Shown here piece by piece: positions 7,104-15,999 of a DNA stretch of 64,000 nt. The stretch's first letter is position 1. The number at the start of each line of letters is the position of its first letter. This DNA is from Hominiventricola aquisgranensis (GTDB lineage Bacteria; Bacillota; Clostridia; Lachnospirales; Lachnospiraceae). The stretch covers positions 5,054 to 69,053 of the forward strand of contig NZ_JBBMFC010000017.1 in NCBI RefSeq assembly GCF_040096225.1, read 5' to 3'. The notes below the pieces were generated by a model, which was not told the DNA's origin, ran no database searches, and was given only the letters and a program-made list of their open reading frames with translations. Made by a program: the position numbers and the translations under genes.

Positions 7104-8018
7104 TCACCTGCCTGCTGTTTCAATCCGGTACAGATACTCATAGCCATCCGCATTTGCATTGATTTTCGGTACGAAGAATGGTGTTCCCACCTTGCCCGAA
7201 GTTTCGATCTGCCGCTTCAAAAGAATGGCGCCACCGCCTACAAATACTACCTTGCAATATTGCAAGTCCAACATTCGCTCCCGCAGCGTGCTGAACAGGT
7301 CATTGATAAATTCCTGCGCCATCTGTTCTGTCAGCCGTATGGCTGCATCCGGATATTGAGTCTTTTTTCCCATCAGGATAGCGTCCACATCTCCTTCATC
7401 CAACAGCAGGTCCAGCTCCGAATTCACCTTTGAACGCACCTTATTGTACAACAGAATTACACCATTTTCTAACGAATCACAGGAGGTAAGGTCAATCTCT
7501 CCATTTTTCATCAGCAGATAGTCAGCCGTAAACCCGCCAATATCCAGAATCACCGCTTTGGGTTCCTCCACGAGCGTGTGAAGCATGGTGGCTGCTGCTG
7601 CGTAAGCCTGGGGGAAGCAGGCCGCATCTTCAATATAGATGGAATACGGCTTCCCCTGCATCTCAAACCCTATCACTCCTCGCTGTCTGAAGTATTGTGT
7701 GAACCGTTCCACCTGGGCGCCAAAGTGTGCCGGCGGCAGTCCAACTGCCAGTTGGATACGCTGAACCTCCGAGGAATATGCCCCCCTCGCTTCAATCTCT
7801 CCAGCCAGAGCAAATAGGGTCAGGATAAAGAAGCGATCATCCTCCGTTTTATCTTTCCGATAAGGAATCCGCTCAGTAGACAGCGTATAGTAGGTATTCT
7901 GATACCTCAGCACATTCTGTCCAAAGGGACGGGTGACACTCTGCTTCAGACCGGACACAAAGGGGTTGCAATGAACCGTTTTAATTTGTTTGTTGCCATG
8001 ATCAACGCCAATAAGCAT
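7104..8018 (-). CDS. parM: ParM/StbA-like actin-family ATPase
   Basis: A 304-aa protein of the ParM/Alp group. MLIGVDHGNKQIKTVH is the phosphate-1 loop, PKAVILDIGGFTADYLLMKN (about residues 154-173) the phosphate-2 loop, and CKVVFVGGGAILLKRQI (about 262-278) the adenosine motif. ParM filaments push sister DNA molecules apart in a type II partition system; in ICEs it would stabilise the excised circle. AAGGAGGCATTACAT precedes the ATG. The ParR-like gene follows in the same operon. Confidence 0.88.
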   Translation of the reverse strand: MLIGVDHGNKQIKTVHCNPFVSGLKQSVTRPFGQNVLRYQNTYYTLSTERIPYRKDKTEDDRFFILTLFALAGEIEARGAYSSEVQRIQLAVGLPPAHFGAQVERFTQYFRQRGVIGFEMQGKPYSIYIEDAACFPQAYAAAATMLHTLVEEPKAVILDIGGFTADYLLMKNGEIDLTSCDSLENGVILLYNKVRSKVNSELDLLLDEGDVDAILMGKKTQYPDAAIRLTEQMAQEFINDLFSTLRERMLDLQYCKVVFVGGGAILLKRQIETSGKVGTPFFVPKINANADGYEYLYRIETAGR

Positions 8019-8106
8019 ATGTAATGCCTCCTTTTTGCTTTATACATATCCTTTACGCCTATATGACGCCTATTCTCAACAATCACACACTATTTTCTAA
8101 AAACAA

Positions 8107-8141
8107 AAAGCAGGAGACCCATCATAAAGGTTTCCCGCTTT
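8107..8141 (-). terminator. terminator of winged-helix copy 3
   Basis: AAAGCAGGAGACC (8107-8119) pairs with GGTTTCCCGCTTT (8129-8141), with wobble pairs. On the minus strand, after the copy 3 stop, it is followed by TTGTTT. Confidence 0.7.
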
Positions 8142-8184
8142 TGGCTGCTTCATAATGTGCGCAGCTAATATATATTTGATTGTT

Positions 8185-8619
8185 CTATTCTGCCATACCC
8201 TGCGGAACTTCAAATTTGTATCCGCTCCCCAAAACAGTACGGATATAACCCGCTTTCGGCATATCCGGTGTCAGTTTTCTGCGGATCTGACCAATGACGC
8301 TGGCAACGGCTGTTCCGCAGTTTTCACCATCCTCACCCCATACTTCTTCATAAATCTGCCCGGCAGAAAATACCCAGGACGGGTGGTTTGCCAAGTATAC
8401 CAATGTCGCAAATTCCCGATGGGTCATAGAAATTAACTCGCCGTTTCGGTGTACCGTTCTCTCCTTCAAGCGAAGCTCCAATCCCGGAAAAACAAGAGTA
8501 TTACAAGGATGAGATGACACAATATGGTCAAATCCTGGCTCGGCTGCAATAATCTCCATAATTCTGCTAAGTATGTATTCTTCATGGTCTGTTACCGACA
8601 ATACAAAGATTTTTCCCAT
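8185..8619 (-). CDS. free-standing OmpR/PhoB-type winged-helix protein, copy 3
   Basis: A 144-aa protein, MGKIFVLSVTDHEEYILSRI at the start and a C-terminal winged helix (MTHREFATLVYLANHP, IRRKLTPDMP, IRTVLGSGYKFEVP). It is over 90% identical in DNA and protein to copy 4 at 28449-28886 and about 65% identical to copies 1 and 2. GGGAGGGACAT precedes the ATG. Copies 3 and 4, both on the minus strand, bracket the 20-kb resistance island. No receiver phospho-Asp is present, so it is not an ordinary response regulator. Confidence 0.82.
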   Translation of the reverse strand: MGKIFVLSVTDHEEYILSRIMEIIAAEPGFDHIVSSHPCNTLVFPGLELRLKERTVHRNGELISMTHREFATLVYLANHPSWVFSAGQIYEEVWGEDGENCGTAVASVIGQIRRKLTPDMPKAGYIRTVLGSGYKFEVPQGMAE

Positions 8620-8674
8620 ATGTCCCTCCCTTATTCATAATTAGAATGCTGATACCCTGCAGCCAATATAAAGT

Positions 8675-8839
8675 TTACTTGTTTATTTCAGTAATAACGA
8701 CTGTTCCGTTTTTATCCAGCAAAGGGGTAATCCCCGTATCATGGACAAGGTAGTTTACACCTGTTTCGGTGTCTACAACAATACTCAAGGAAGTTCCCTG
8801 TGTATAGATTGTTTCAAAGCGCTTTTCTTTGTTTGCCAT
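8675..8839 (-). CDS. DUF6440-like small protein
   Basis: A 54-aa protein: MANKEKRFETIYTQGTSLSI, then VVDTETGVNYLVHDTG, then ITPLLDKNGTVVITEINK. This follows the DUF6440 pattern (a short beta-rich protein with V-D-x-E-T-G-V-N-Y-L and P-L-L-D-K-x-G). The function of the family is unknown. AAAGGAGTGGATTACT precedes the ATG. Upstream lies a copy of the regulator motif shared with the second transporter system (8893-8929), so it is probably induced with that system. Confidence 0.8.
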   Translation of the reverse strand: MANKEKRFETIYTQGTSLSIVVDTETGVNYLVHDTGITPLLDKNGTVVITEINK

Positions 8840-8892
8840 AGTAATCCACTCCTTTGCATAGTGTAAGGTATCAGCATTTCTAATTTATTACT

Positions 8893-8929
8893 CTATGATA
8901 AAGGCCAAATGTTGCAAAAATCTCCTAAT
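8893..8929 (-). promoter_or_regulatory. regulon site upstream of the DUF6440-like gene
   Basis: On the minus strand: TAGGAG, five bases, TGCAAC, then ATTTGGCC and a -10-like TTTATCATAG. It matches the sites at 23031, 25996, 26371 and 28213. Two hexamers with 11-bp period are what OmpR-family regulators bind. Confidence 0.7.
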
Positions 8930-8958
8930 CGCTTTCTTTTTCGGCAAGAAAACAGGCG

Positions 8959-8984
8959 GAATTGCTTCATTTTTGTAGCAATTC
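8959..8984 (-). repeat. 3'-end hairpin element (one of three)
   Basis: GAATTGC (8959-8965) and GCAATTC (8978-8984) lie just past the permease stop. Near-copies with the same loop sequence lie at the ends of the genes at 23111 and 26075 (23087-23112, 26051-26076). All three sit between a gene end and a regulon promoter. Confidence 0.6.
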
Positions 8985-8989
8985 AATTT

Positions 8990-10957
8990 TCATCTCATTT
9001 CAGGCCGAAGAATAACCCGTTTGAATAAGAACATTGTTGCACCAAAATAGGTCAGGTAGATTGCACAGAATAGCAGAATCGTCACCAGACCATAAAGAGG
9101 TACAAGTCCCTGCTGCAAGATTGCTTCTCCGAAAAAGAACTGTGCCCCTGTGATCAGCAAAACCGTCAGTAAAAGAGGGAATAGCAGTGGGATCAAAAAG
9201 ACTGTGGACAGTTCCCTGCGGATCAGGGAAGCCTGCCTGCGGCCCGGTACACCCAAACGGTCAATGACTGCATAATTCTTCTGGTTTTTGTCTATGGCAG
9301 AAAGCTGCTCAAATGCAAGAACCGAGCAGGATAGAATGATAAAAATAATGCTTAAATACAATCCGCAGAACGAAATGGCTGTAAATCCAGTCAGCGAATT
9401 GGCAACGCCCCACGCCTTTACTGTAACACCCATCGTTACTTTTTCCGGGAGCTGTTGACCTGCCTGCAATTCCGGCTGCCATTTCCCACTGTTCAGGAAT
9501 TGCTTCAAGTCGCTTTTCAATTCCGGGTATCCGCCATCTTCCAGTTTCATCGCCAGACGGATTTTTTCTCCGACGAATTGTGAAGCTGCTTCATCCGGCA
9601 GAACAAGTACATATCCCTTCGTTCCGGCCATTTGATACTGCTCCATCGGCTCCGTCAGAATCGGTGTCTCTGCAATAGTCAAGGTTCGACCATTTAATGT
9701 GATCTCTGGCTGCTGCTTCAAGCCCTGCCGGATTCCGTCCATATAGTTCCATGTATCACAATGAACCAAAAACTCGTTGTCGCTCATGGAAACAGGAGAA
9801 AGTCCCAAAATCTCACGCAGGTGGTTATAGTCGGACAAGGACAAGGCTTCGATCGGTTTTTCAGGAACCGCATACAGATAATAGCTCACAGAATCCTCGA
9901 CTCCACAATGCTCCTCTGTAAAGGAAACGATGGAATCCATGCTGGATTTCTCCAAAGGTGCATCAATCGCCACGCCTGCATCATAGGGATAGTAGGCTTT
10001 CATGTTGGCTTTGTAGCCTGCTCCCATTGTAAGCCCCACAAACATGGTTGCCAGGGATATGGTTAAAAGAATCGCCACCACAGCCATTGTCCGGCCAGCA
10101 GAATGGATGCGCCGCCCAATCTGCCCCAGGAAGAACAGATTTTCTTCTTTGTACTTATGGCGCAGATTTTGTTTTGCAAATCGGTGCAACAAAAGCGGAA
10201 TCTGGCGATGCAGCTCGTAAACACCCACCAGAATGAGCAGGCAGGCTCCGCCAAGGTACAAAAATGCTTCATTGGTTTGTGTCTGAAGCATCCGCCCAAG
10301 CAAAATCACGCCTGCAACCATTGCAGCGATTGAGAGCAATACTACCAAAAGACTATGGCGGAATGATTTGAAACGGTATTCTTCATTCTTGCGGTTATCA
10401 TACAGCAGATCGATTACTTTCTGATGCCGGATAATCTTTGCTGCTCGGAGCATCCCAAAACCATACATCAAGGCAAAAAACAAAAATGTTACTGCCCATG
10501 CCTGGAGAGAAAAGGAAACCTGATAGGTATGCGGCACCTCAAAGATATTTTTTACCACCTGATTCAGCAAACCGGAAAGCCCTGTGCCAACCAAAGAACC
10601 AAGCAGAAAGGCCCCAGTGCCGATGATACTGTTTTCAGCAAGGAACAAATTCCGTACTGTCTTTGATTCCATGCCAATCAATTCGTAGGTTGCAAACTCC
10701 TTTTTCCGTCGTCCCAGCATAAAGCGGATCGCATAACCGATCACAAACGAGGACATAAAAGCAACCAGAGCTGACATAAGCAGAATTCCAGTAGTCAGCA
10801 TCGACATATTTTCTGCCATAGCAAGAACATCTGATGAAAAGCCCAATGCCAAAAATGAGTACATCAATGCCGCAGTCAAGGTAAGCGTCACAAAGTAAAT
10901 GATATAATCCCGCAGGCTTCTGCGAATATTTTGAATTGCTAACTTCCAGTACATCAT
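8990..10957 (-). CDS. Bce/Cpr-type ABC transporter permease (second permease)
   Basis: A 655-aa FtsX-superfamily permease of BceB length with about ten membrane segments and a large extracellular domain (about residues 310-520) between helices. The N-terminus YWKLAIQNIRRSLRDYIIYF and the ELIGMESKTVRNLFLAENS loop (about 95-115) are typical of BceB-like permeases. It is the last gene of an ATPase-permease-permease operon; the same order (one ATPase, two permeases, kinase, regulator) is found in Clostridioides difficile cprABC-KR, which gives lantibiotic resistance. Start chosen at ATG 10957 after GAGGGGG; GTG 10960 is possible. Peptide specificity cannot be read. Confidence 0.85.
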   Translation of the reverse strand: MMYWKLAIQNIRRSLRDYIIYFVTLTLTAALMYSFLALGFSSDVLAMAENMSMLTTGILLMSALVAFMSSFVIGYAIRFMLGRRKKEFATYELIGMESKTVRNLFLAENSIIGTGAFLLGSLVGTGLSGLLNQVVKNIFEVPHTYQVSFSLQAWAVTFLFFALMYGFGMLRAAKIIRHQKVIDLLYDNRKNEEYRFKSFRHSLLVVLLSIAAMVAGVILLGRMLQTQTNEAFLYLGGACLLILVGVYELHRQIPLLLHRFAKQNLRHKYKEENLFFLGQIGRRIHSAGRTMAVVAILLTISLATMFVGLTMGAGYKANMKAYYPYDAGVAIDAPLEKSSMDSIVSFTEEHCGVEDSVSYYLYAVPEKPIEALSLSDYNHLREILGLSPVSMSDNEFLVHCDTWNYMDGIRQGLKQQPEITLNGRTLTIAETPILTEPMEQYQMAGTKGYVLVLPDEAASQFVGEKIRLAMKLEDGGYPELKSDLKQFLNSGKWQPELQAGQQLPEKVTMGVTVKAWGVANSLTGFTAISFCGLYLSIIFIILSCSVLAFEQLSAIDKNQKNYAVIDRLGVPGRRQASLIRRELSTVFLIPLLFPLLLTVLLITGAQFFFGEAILQQGLVPLYGLVTILLFCAIYLTYFGATMFLFKRVILRPEMR

Positions 10958-10966
10958 CACACCCCC

Positions 10967-13186
10967 TCAATCTGAATTGGATGTGGATTTGCTGAATAAT
11001 ATCCATGTGCTGATATAATAGCAAACCAAAAGCAAAATAAGTACAGCGACCGTAATGCCCACTTGCAGGAGCAATTTATCAAATCCAATATAAGAAGCAA
11101 TCTCATTTGAGACAGATTGAATAAAATAAGCTACCACAACGAAGGATACAATAACCGCTACTGTAATCGGTAAACCAAACCACACTCTAAGCTGTTTTCG
11201 CATCAATTTCTTTATATCGGATTCCTCTGTCCCCAATTTACGCAAAACTCCAAAACGATATTTATATTTTCCTGCATCTAAGAGTTGCTGCAAAGAAAGT
11301 ATTGTGAGGCACATTACCATTAAAACCACAGCGCCATAAATCATCGCTGTCTTTAGAATGAAGTTCATACCCTTTGTTTCATTGATTTGCAGCGTACTCA
11401 ATCGAATGGAATACCCAACACCCTTTTCCGAAAGTTCTGGATAGACCTTTATAAACCTGTTTTCTAAGGCCGCTGCATCTGAGTAGGAAAGTTCTTTTGA
11501 TGTCTGGATATAACGGTTCCGCTTGACAGAAAGAAGGTTTTGACAAACACTATCTGGAAATACATATACAACTTGTGTATAGGAATTGTATAAGGTTTCG
11601 CCCATTGCCTCTTGATAACTGGCCTGTTCAGAAAGCGTTAACCTTCCTACATCGGTATCTACCACTGCATGACTGCGTATAAATTCTTCTTGTTCATCCG
11701 TTGTTGCAGTTGTATGCCATTGGGTCGTAAACTCATTTTCTTCAAGCGTAATAGCCTCATATCCCAGCATTTCCCTGATAGCATTATAATCGCTAAGAGA
11801 AATAGCAACCACAGGAAATTCATGTTTTACACGGTCATGAAAATCTTCACAATTTGGAAGATAAAGGCTAAAGGCACAGTCTGCGCTTACCGCAATTCCT
11901 TCTTCCGTCAAAAAATCTGTGACCGCTTCATAATCGCCTGTTGGCAAATCCTTTTTTTCGTACACATCATTATATCGGGAATTGATCTGAACATCATACA
12001 TGGAGCGACTATCCAAATACCCCGTACTCCATTCTGTCAGTACTGGTGCGATAATGAACATAAGAATGGCTATTGTCAGCGTAATGCAAATCAAGGTCAT
12101 TGTTTTTGTCGTTGTTGTGAGCTTGGATATGATCTGTCCAAAGAAAAACAGGTTATTACCTTGATACCTGTGTGCAGGGGATTTGCTTTTCCATGCAACA
12201 ATCGCGCTGCTGGACAGATAAATAATTCCGCATATCAAAAAAAGTAAATCTGCAACAACGAACAGCAAATATTGATTGATCGTACCAGCGCCCAGAGTTA
12301 GATAATACTTGCTTTCAAAAACCGGTACGAGAGCTGCAAGTACAGTATTTGGAACTGTGCAGGCTAAGAGACCGATAAGCAAAGTTTGCAATGTCCATAC
12401 TTTCTTTTTGAGTAGCCAAACGAACGACCACAGCAGGGTGAGCGCCGGAAAAATGATATTTCCCCAAAACAAGATGTGGAGAGGAAAAGCAAATCGTGGA
12501 TCAAAGAAAAAGATCATCTTTTGAATCCCTGTTTCCAACATCCATATAGAAAGCACCAAGTAGATCACAAGGATTGTCGGTATAAACCGGTTCTTCTTCA
12601 AATCAGGTTCATTTTGTCTGTCCGCAGACAGCATATCAATAATCTTGATCTTACGAATAGTACGGACATTGAACAGTCCAACCACGAAAAAACTGATTGT
12701 GAAAAAGCCGACTGTCCAAAGAACGGTATCGGGGAACAGTGTCCATGTCAGCTCATAACTATGACCATAGGAAGCGAGCAGCATAGCGGACATAAATTGC
12801 GAACACAACACACCAAGAGCAATACCAAGAGCAATAGATATAGCCCCCATCAAAAAAGTTTCTGCAAAAAAGAGCCAGCCGATTGTTTTTTGCTCCATCC
12901 CCATAATAGATTGTACGGCAAATTCCTTTTGCTTGCGCCGCAGCATATAGCTGTTTACATAGCGTATCAGGAACAATAACAACAGCGTGATCGCACAGAC
13001 CGCCAATTTGATACCATCACTAAACGCTGTAATTTCATAAGCAGTTCCAATATCTGGCTGGTAGTAGCTGCTCGATATAGATAGAAACGCATAAAACAAA
13101 GTAACGCAGATCGTCAAGGTAACAATATAGATTAGATAGTCCTTTGCAGAGCGTTTCGCATTTCTAAAAATCAATTTAGCGTACAT
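10967..13186 (-). CDS. Bce/Cpr-type ABC transporter permease (first permease)
   Basis: A 739-aa FtsX-superfamily permease. It begins MYAKLIFRNAKRSAKDYLIY and carries the KEFAVQSIMGMEQKTIGWLF loop after helix 2, parallel to the other permease but longer. The extracellular domain lies about residues 390-610, followed by three C-terminal helices. It overlaps the ATPase gene by 11 bases and is followed after 9 bases by the second permease, so the two probably form a heterodimer with the ATPase. GGAGGCATGAGCG precedes the ATG. Confidence 0.87.
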   Translation of the reverse strand: MYAKLIFRNAKRSAKDYLIYIVTLTICVTLFYAFLSISSSYYQPDIGTAYEITAFSDGIKLAVCAITLLLLFLIRYVNSYMLRRKQKEFAVQSIMGMEQKTIGWLFFAETFLMGAISIALGIALGVLCSQFMSAMLLASYGHSYELTWTLFPDTVLWTVGFFTISFFVVGLFNVRTIRKIKIIDMLSADRQNEPDLKKNRFIPTILVIYLVLSIWMLETGIQKMIFFFDPRFAFPLHILFWGNIIFPALTLLWSFVWLLKKKVWTLQTLLIGLLACTVPNTVLAALVPVFESKYYLTLGAGTINQYLLFVVADLLFLICGIIYLSSSAIVAWKSKSPAHRYQGNNLFFFGQIISKLTTTTKTMTLICITLTIAILMFIIAPVLTEWSTGYLDSRSMYDVQINSRYNDVYEKKDLPTGDYEAVTDFLTEEGIAVSADCAFSLYLPNCEDFHDRVKHEFPVVAISLSDYNAIREMLGYEAITLEENEFTTQWHTTATTDEQEEFIRSHAVVDTDVGRLTLSEQASYQEAMGETLYNSYTQVVYVFPDSVCQNLLSVKRNRYIQTSKELSYSDAAALENRFIKVYPELSEKGVGYSIRLSTLQINETKGMNFILKTAMIYGAVVLMVMCLTILSLQQLLDAGKYKYRFGVLRKLGTEESDIKKLMRKQLRVWFGLPITVAVIVSFVVVAYFIQSVSNEIASYIGFDKLLLQVGITVAVLILLLVCYYISTWILFSKSTSNSD

Positions 13187-13943
13187 CGCTCATGCCTCCT
13201 CCCATCATGGTGAGGACATCCAGGATTTTTTCAAAGAAAGTCCTGCGGGAATCACCACCCTTACGGATTTCCATAAAGATTGCCCCGTCCCTCATAAAGA
13301 GAATACGATTGGCATAGCTTGCCGAGAAAGCATCGTGTGTCACCATCAGGATCGTGGCTCCGAGATCTTCGTTGATACTCTGGATCGTCGAGAGCAGCAT
13401 CTGGGACGAGTGACTGTCTAACGCACCGGTGGGTTCATCCGCCAAAATCAGCTTAGGCTGGTTGATAATGGCTCTGGCACAGGCGCACCGCTGCTTCTGG
13501 CCGCCGGACACCTGATAGGGGTACTTATCCAGAATATCCGTGATATTCAGCTTTCCGGCCATTTCCCGCACCCGCCCATCAATCTCGCCTGCGGGAACCT
13601 TGTTGATGGTCAGCGCCAGGGCTATGTTTTCCGAAATGGTCAGCGTGTCCAGCAGGTTAAAATCCTGGAACACAAATCCAAGATTTTCCCGGCGAAACCG
13701 GGCAATTTGTTTTTCATTGATTTCCGTCACATCGGTTCCATCCAGATAGATATGTCCCGCACTGACGGTATCAATGGTGGAAATACAGTTGAGCAGGGTA
13801 GTCTTGCCGGAACCGGATGCTCCCATGATTCCTACAAATTCTCCCTCTTGAACGGAAAAGCTGATGTCCTGAATTGCTTTTGTAACATTCCCGCCATTTC
13901 CGTAATATTTTTGGATATGATCCAGTTTCAAAATTTCTTTCAT
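13176..13943 (-). CDS. Bce/Cpr-type ABC transporter ATPase
   Basis: A 255-aa ATPase of the MacB/BceA type. Walker A GASGSGKTT (about residues 41-49), Q-loop FVFQDFNLLDTLT, signature VSGGQKQR and Walker B LILADEPTGALD are all intact. It powers the two downstream permeases. AGAGGTGATAAAA precedes ATG 13943; a GTG three codons earlier is less likely. A dyad at 14000-14030 in the promoter region probably binds the regulator encoded at 15055. The kinase gene lies upstream in the same direction, 100 bases away. Confidence 0.92.
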   Translation of the reverse strand: MKEILKLDHIQKYYGNGGNVTKAIQDISFSVQEGEFVGIMGASGSGKTTLLNCISTIDTVSAGHIYLDGTDVTEINEKQIARFRRENLGFVFQDFNLLDTLTISENIALALTINKVPAGEIDGRVREMAGKLNITDILDKYPYQVSGGQKQRCACARAIINQPKLILADEPTGALDSHSSQMLLSTIQSINEDLGATILMVTHDAFSASYANRILFMRDGAIFMEIRKGGDSRRTFFEKILDVLTMMGGGMSDVR

Positions 13944-13999
13944 TTTTATCACCTCTGATCTCTATTGTAAAATAAGAGCGGCTTCGTTTGTATCAAGTT

Positions 14000-14030
14000 T
14001 TCTTACAAAGTTCTAACAAAAATGTAAGAA
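14000..14030 (-). promoter_or_regulatory. candidate operator of the Cpr/Bce-like regulator
   Basis: TTCTTACA (14000-14007) and TGTAAGAA (14023-14030) form an 8-bp inverted repeat upstream of the ATPase gene. BceR-type regulators bind such dyads upstream of their transporter operon. A TTGATA-like -35 follows on the minus strand. Confidence 0.6.
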
Positions 14031-14044
14031 GTGCAGAACGCTTT

Positions 14045-15058
14045 TCAGTCCTGCACTTCATGAATCAGACAGTTGATGTGAAAAGAAAGGGAAACGGCTG
14101 TGCCATGTTCCGACGATTCCGCCGCAATGCCAATGCCCAGCTTTTCACAAAGCCGTTTGCACAGATACAGACCAATTCCTGTGGATTGCTGAATCTTGCG
14201 ACCGTTCTGGCCTGTAAATCCCTTTTCAAAAATACGGGGCAGATCGGACGCAGCAATTCCGATTCCATTGTCCTCCACGACAAGGACAACCTGATCTTGC
14301 CGTTTATGAGTAGAAATGCGGAGAACCGGTTGTTCCGTACGATACTTGACCGCATTGGCAATCAGTTGGTTCAGAATAAAGCGCACCCACTTTTCATCTG
14401 AATAAACCGTGTCCTGCATTTCCTCCACTTCCAGACGCATACCACCTTGGAGCAGCAGATATTTATTATCTGCAATCGCCTGATGCACCACTTGGGACAG
14501 TGCCATTTCCCGGACAGAATAATCTTTCTCTGTATGCTCACTGCGGGCGTAATAAAGAGCCTGTTCGGTAAAACGGTTGGTCTTTTCCAGTTCCAGCAGA
14601 AGTTCCTTTGTCCAGTCCGTCCGGTGGTTTTCACATAGGAGTTTCATGGCAGTAATGGGCGTTTTGATTTCGTGAATCCATTGCTCAATGTATTCTTTGT
14701 ACTCCAGGCGTTCCCGCTCGACTTCTCCAATCTGTTCCAACATGGATTTTCCAGCCATTTTCAAAAGCTGATAGTAAACCTGATCCTCGGCCTGTTCCGG
14801 CAGCTCCATCACTTCGGAAATGAGGTATCTTTCGGAAAGCTGCTCCGCCATATCCAGAAGTTTTTTCATCTGCCGCTTCCGTTTCCAGTAAGTGAGGACA
14901 AGTCCCGTCAGCAAAATCAATGCCCATACAATCAGGATCAATACTACTGCGGAAACCGAATTGCCGCACACCAGCAGAAATACAGTGAGTGCAGCCATAC
15001 AAACAAGGTTTGTCAGCAGAAATGGCAGCCTGTTTTTCCAATATCGTCTGCTGTTCAT
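14045..15058 (-). CDS. BceS-like sensor histidine kinase
   Basis: A 337-aa intramembrane-sensing kinase: two helices close together (about residues 12-30 and 37-57) with almost no extracellular loop, so it probably senses through its ABC transporter, as BceS does. H-box QWIHEIKTPITAM with His129; N-box FILNQLIANAVKY; G-boxes VEDNGIGI and STGIGLYLCK. It overlaps the regulator gene by 4 bases. It would phosphorylate the regulator at Asp53. Confidence 0.9.
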   Translation of the reverse strand: MNSRRYWKNRLPFLLTNLVCMAALTVFLLVCGNSVSAVVLILIVWALILLTGLVLTYWKRKRQMKKLLDMAEQLSERYLISEVMELPEQAEDQVYYQLLKMAGKSMLEQIGEVERERLEYKEYIEQWIHEIKTPITAMKLLCENHRTDWTKELLLELEKTNRFTEQALYYARSEHTEKDYSVREMALSQVVHQAIADNKYLLLQGGMRLEVEEMQDTVYSDEKWVRFILNQLIANAVKYRTEQPVLRISTHKRQDQVVLVVEDNGIGIAASDLPRIFEKGFTGQNGRKIQQSTGIGLYLCKRLCEKLGIGIAAESSEHGTAVSLSFHINCLIHEVQD

Positions 15059-15723
15059 ATCGTGTACCCCTGTCGGTGCTTTGTCTTGATAAAATCCGTC
15101 AGACCGATGCCCGCCAGTTTTTCCCGGATGCGGTTGATATTGACGCTCAAAGCATTGTCATCCACATATAGCTGATTGTCCCACAAATACTCAATCATAT
15201 CTCCGCGAGAACAGATTTTTCCACCGTTCTTGAACAGGTAATAGAGAATTTTCAATTCGTTCTTGGTAAGTTCTACGCTCTGTCCATGATAGTCCAAACT
15301 GCTGGATTCCAGACGCAGCACCGCATCTCCATAGACGATCTGTTCCCGTTGCTGTGTGGGATAGGCTTTTTTCAACAGAGAAGCGATTTTCGCAAGCAGG
15401 ATCGCTGTGTTATAGGGCTTCGTGATAAAAGCGTCTCCGCCCAGCATAATGCTATTCAGCTCGTCCATATCCGTGTTGCAGCTTGTCACAAAGATGATTG
15501 GCACTTCGGAAAATGTGCGAATCTCGGTGCAGAGAGAAAAGCCACTGGTCCCCGGCAGTTTGATGTCCAGCAAAATCAAGTGTGGCTGCTCGGCTTTGAT
15601 CCGGTCGATCACATCAGCAAATTTCTCCGGAGCCACCGTTTCATAGCCGTTGCTTTGCAGCAGCGTTTTCAATTCATTCCGTATCAACGGATCATCTTCT
15701 ATTATCAATATTTTTTCTTTCAT
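15055..15723 (-). CDS. BceR/CprR-like response regulator (OmpR family)
   Basis: A 222-aa regulator. Receiver domain residues 1-115 with acidic pocket E9-D10-D11, phospho-acceptor Asp53 (LILLDIKLPG), Thr near 80 and Lys in ITKPY; C-terminal winged helix about 125-222 (LTKNELKILYYLFKNG, NINRIREKLAGIG, IKTKHRQGYTI). CGGAGGCTGAT precedes ATG 15723, which removes 22 codons of the longest frame. It is first in an operon with the kinase and expected to activate the ATPase-permease operon. Confidence 0.92.
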   Translation of the reverse strand: MKEKILIIEDDPLIRNELKTLLQSNGYETVAPEKFADVIDRIKAEQPHLILLDIKLPGTSGFSLCTEIRTFSEVPIIFVTSCNTDMDELNSIMLGGDAFITKPYNTAILLAKIASLLKKAYPTQQREQIVYGDAVLRLESSSLDYHGQSVELTKNELKILYYLFKNGGKICSRGDMIEYLWDNQLYVDDNALSVNINRIREKLAGIGLTDFIKTKHRQGYTI

Positions 15724-15798
15724 ATCAGCCTCCGTAAAAAAATACGATATGCAGTTGCTCATTCTCCCATTGACATTCGAATAAGTCAAGTATATATG

Positions 15799-15972
15799 TT
15801 AAAGCAAACTACCCTTTAAGCCTTTTTTGAAAACCAGTACAGCTCTTTCGGTTCCCCAAAAAGACATCGTAACAAGTCGATAGCTTTCCTTTTCCATTTC
15901 TTCTATTTTTGCATTGATTTTCTCTGTTACATTTTCCACGGTAATTCCTTCTACTAATTCTGTCCGATACAT
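15799..15972 (-). CDS. small hypothetical protein
   Basis: A 57-aa protein: MYRTELVEGITVENVTEKIN, then AKIEEMEKESYRLVTMSFWG, then TERAVLVFKKGLKGSLL. GGAGGTAAAATATA precedes the ATG. The pattern (amphipathic helix then two short strands, ending in lengthy basic tail) recalls small DUF4177-like proteins, but I do not recognise it firmly. It lies between the SnoaL-like gene and the response regulator, on the same strand as both. Confidence 0.6.
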   Translation of the reverse strand: MYRTELVEGITVENVTEKINAKIEEMEKESYRLVTMSFWGTERAVLVFKKGLKGSLL

Positions 15973-15999
15973 TATATTTTACCTCCATAAGCACTCAAT

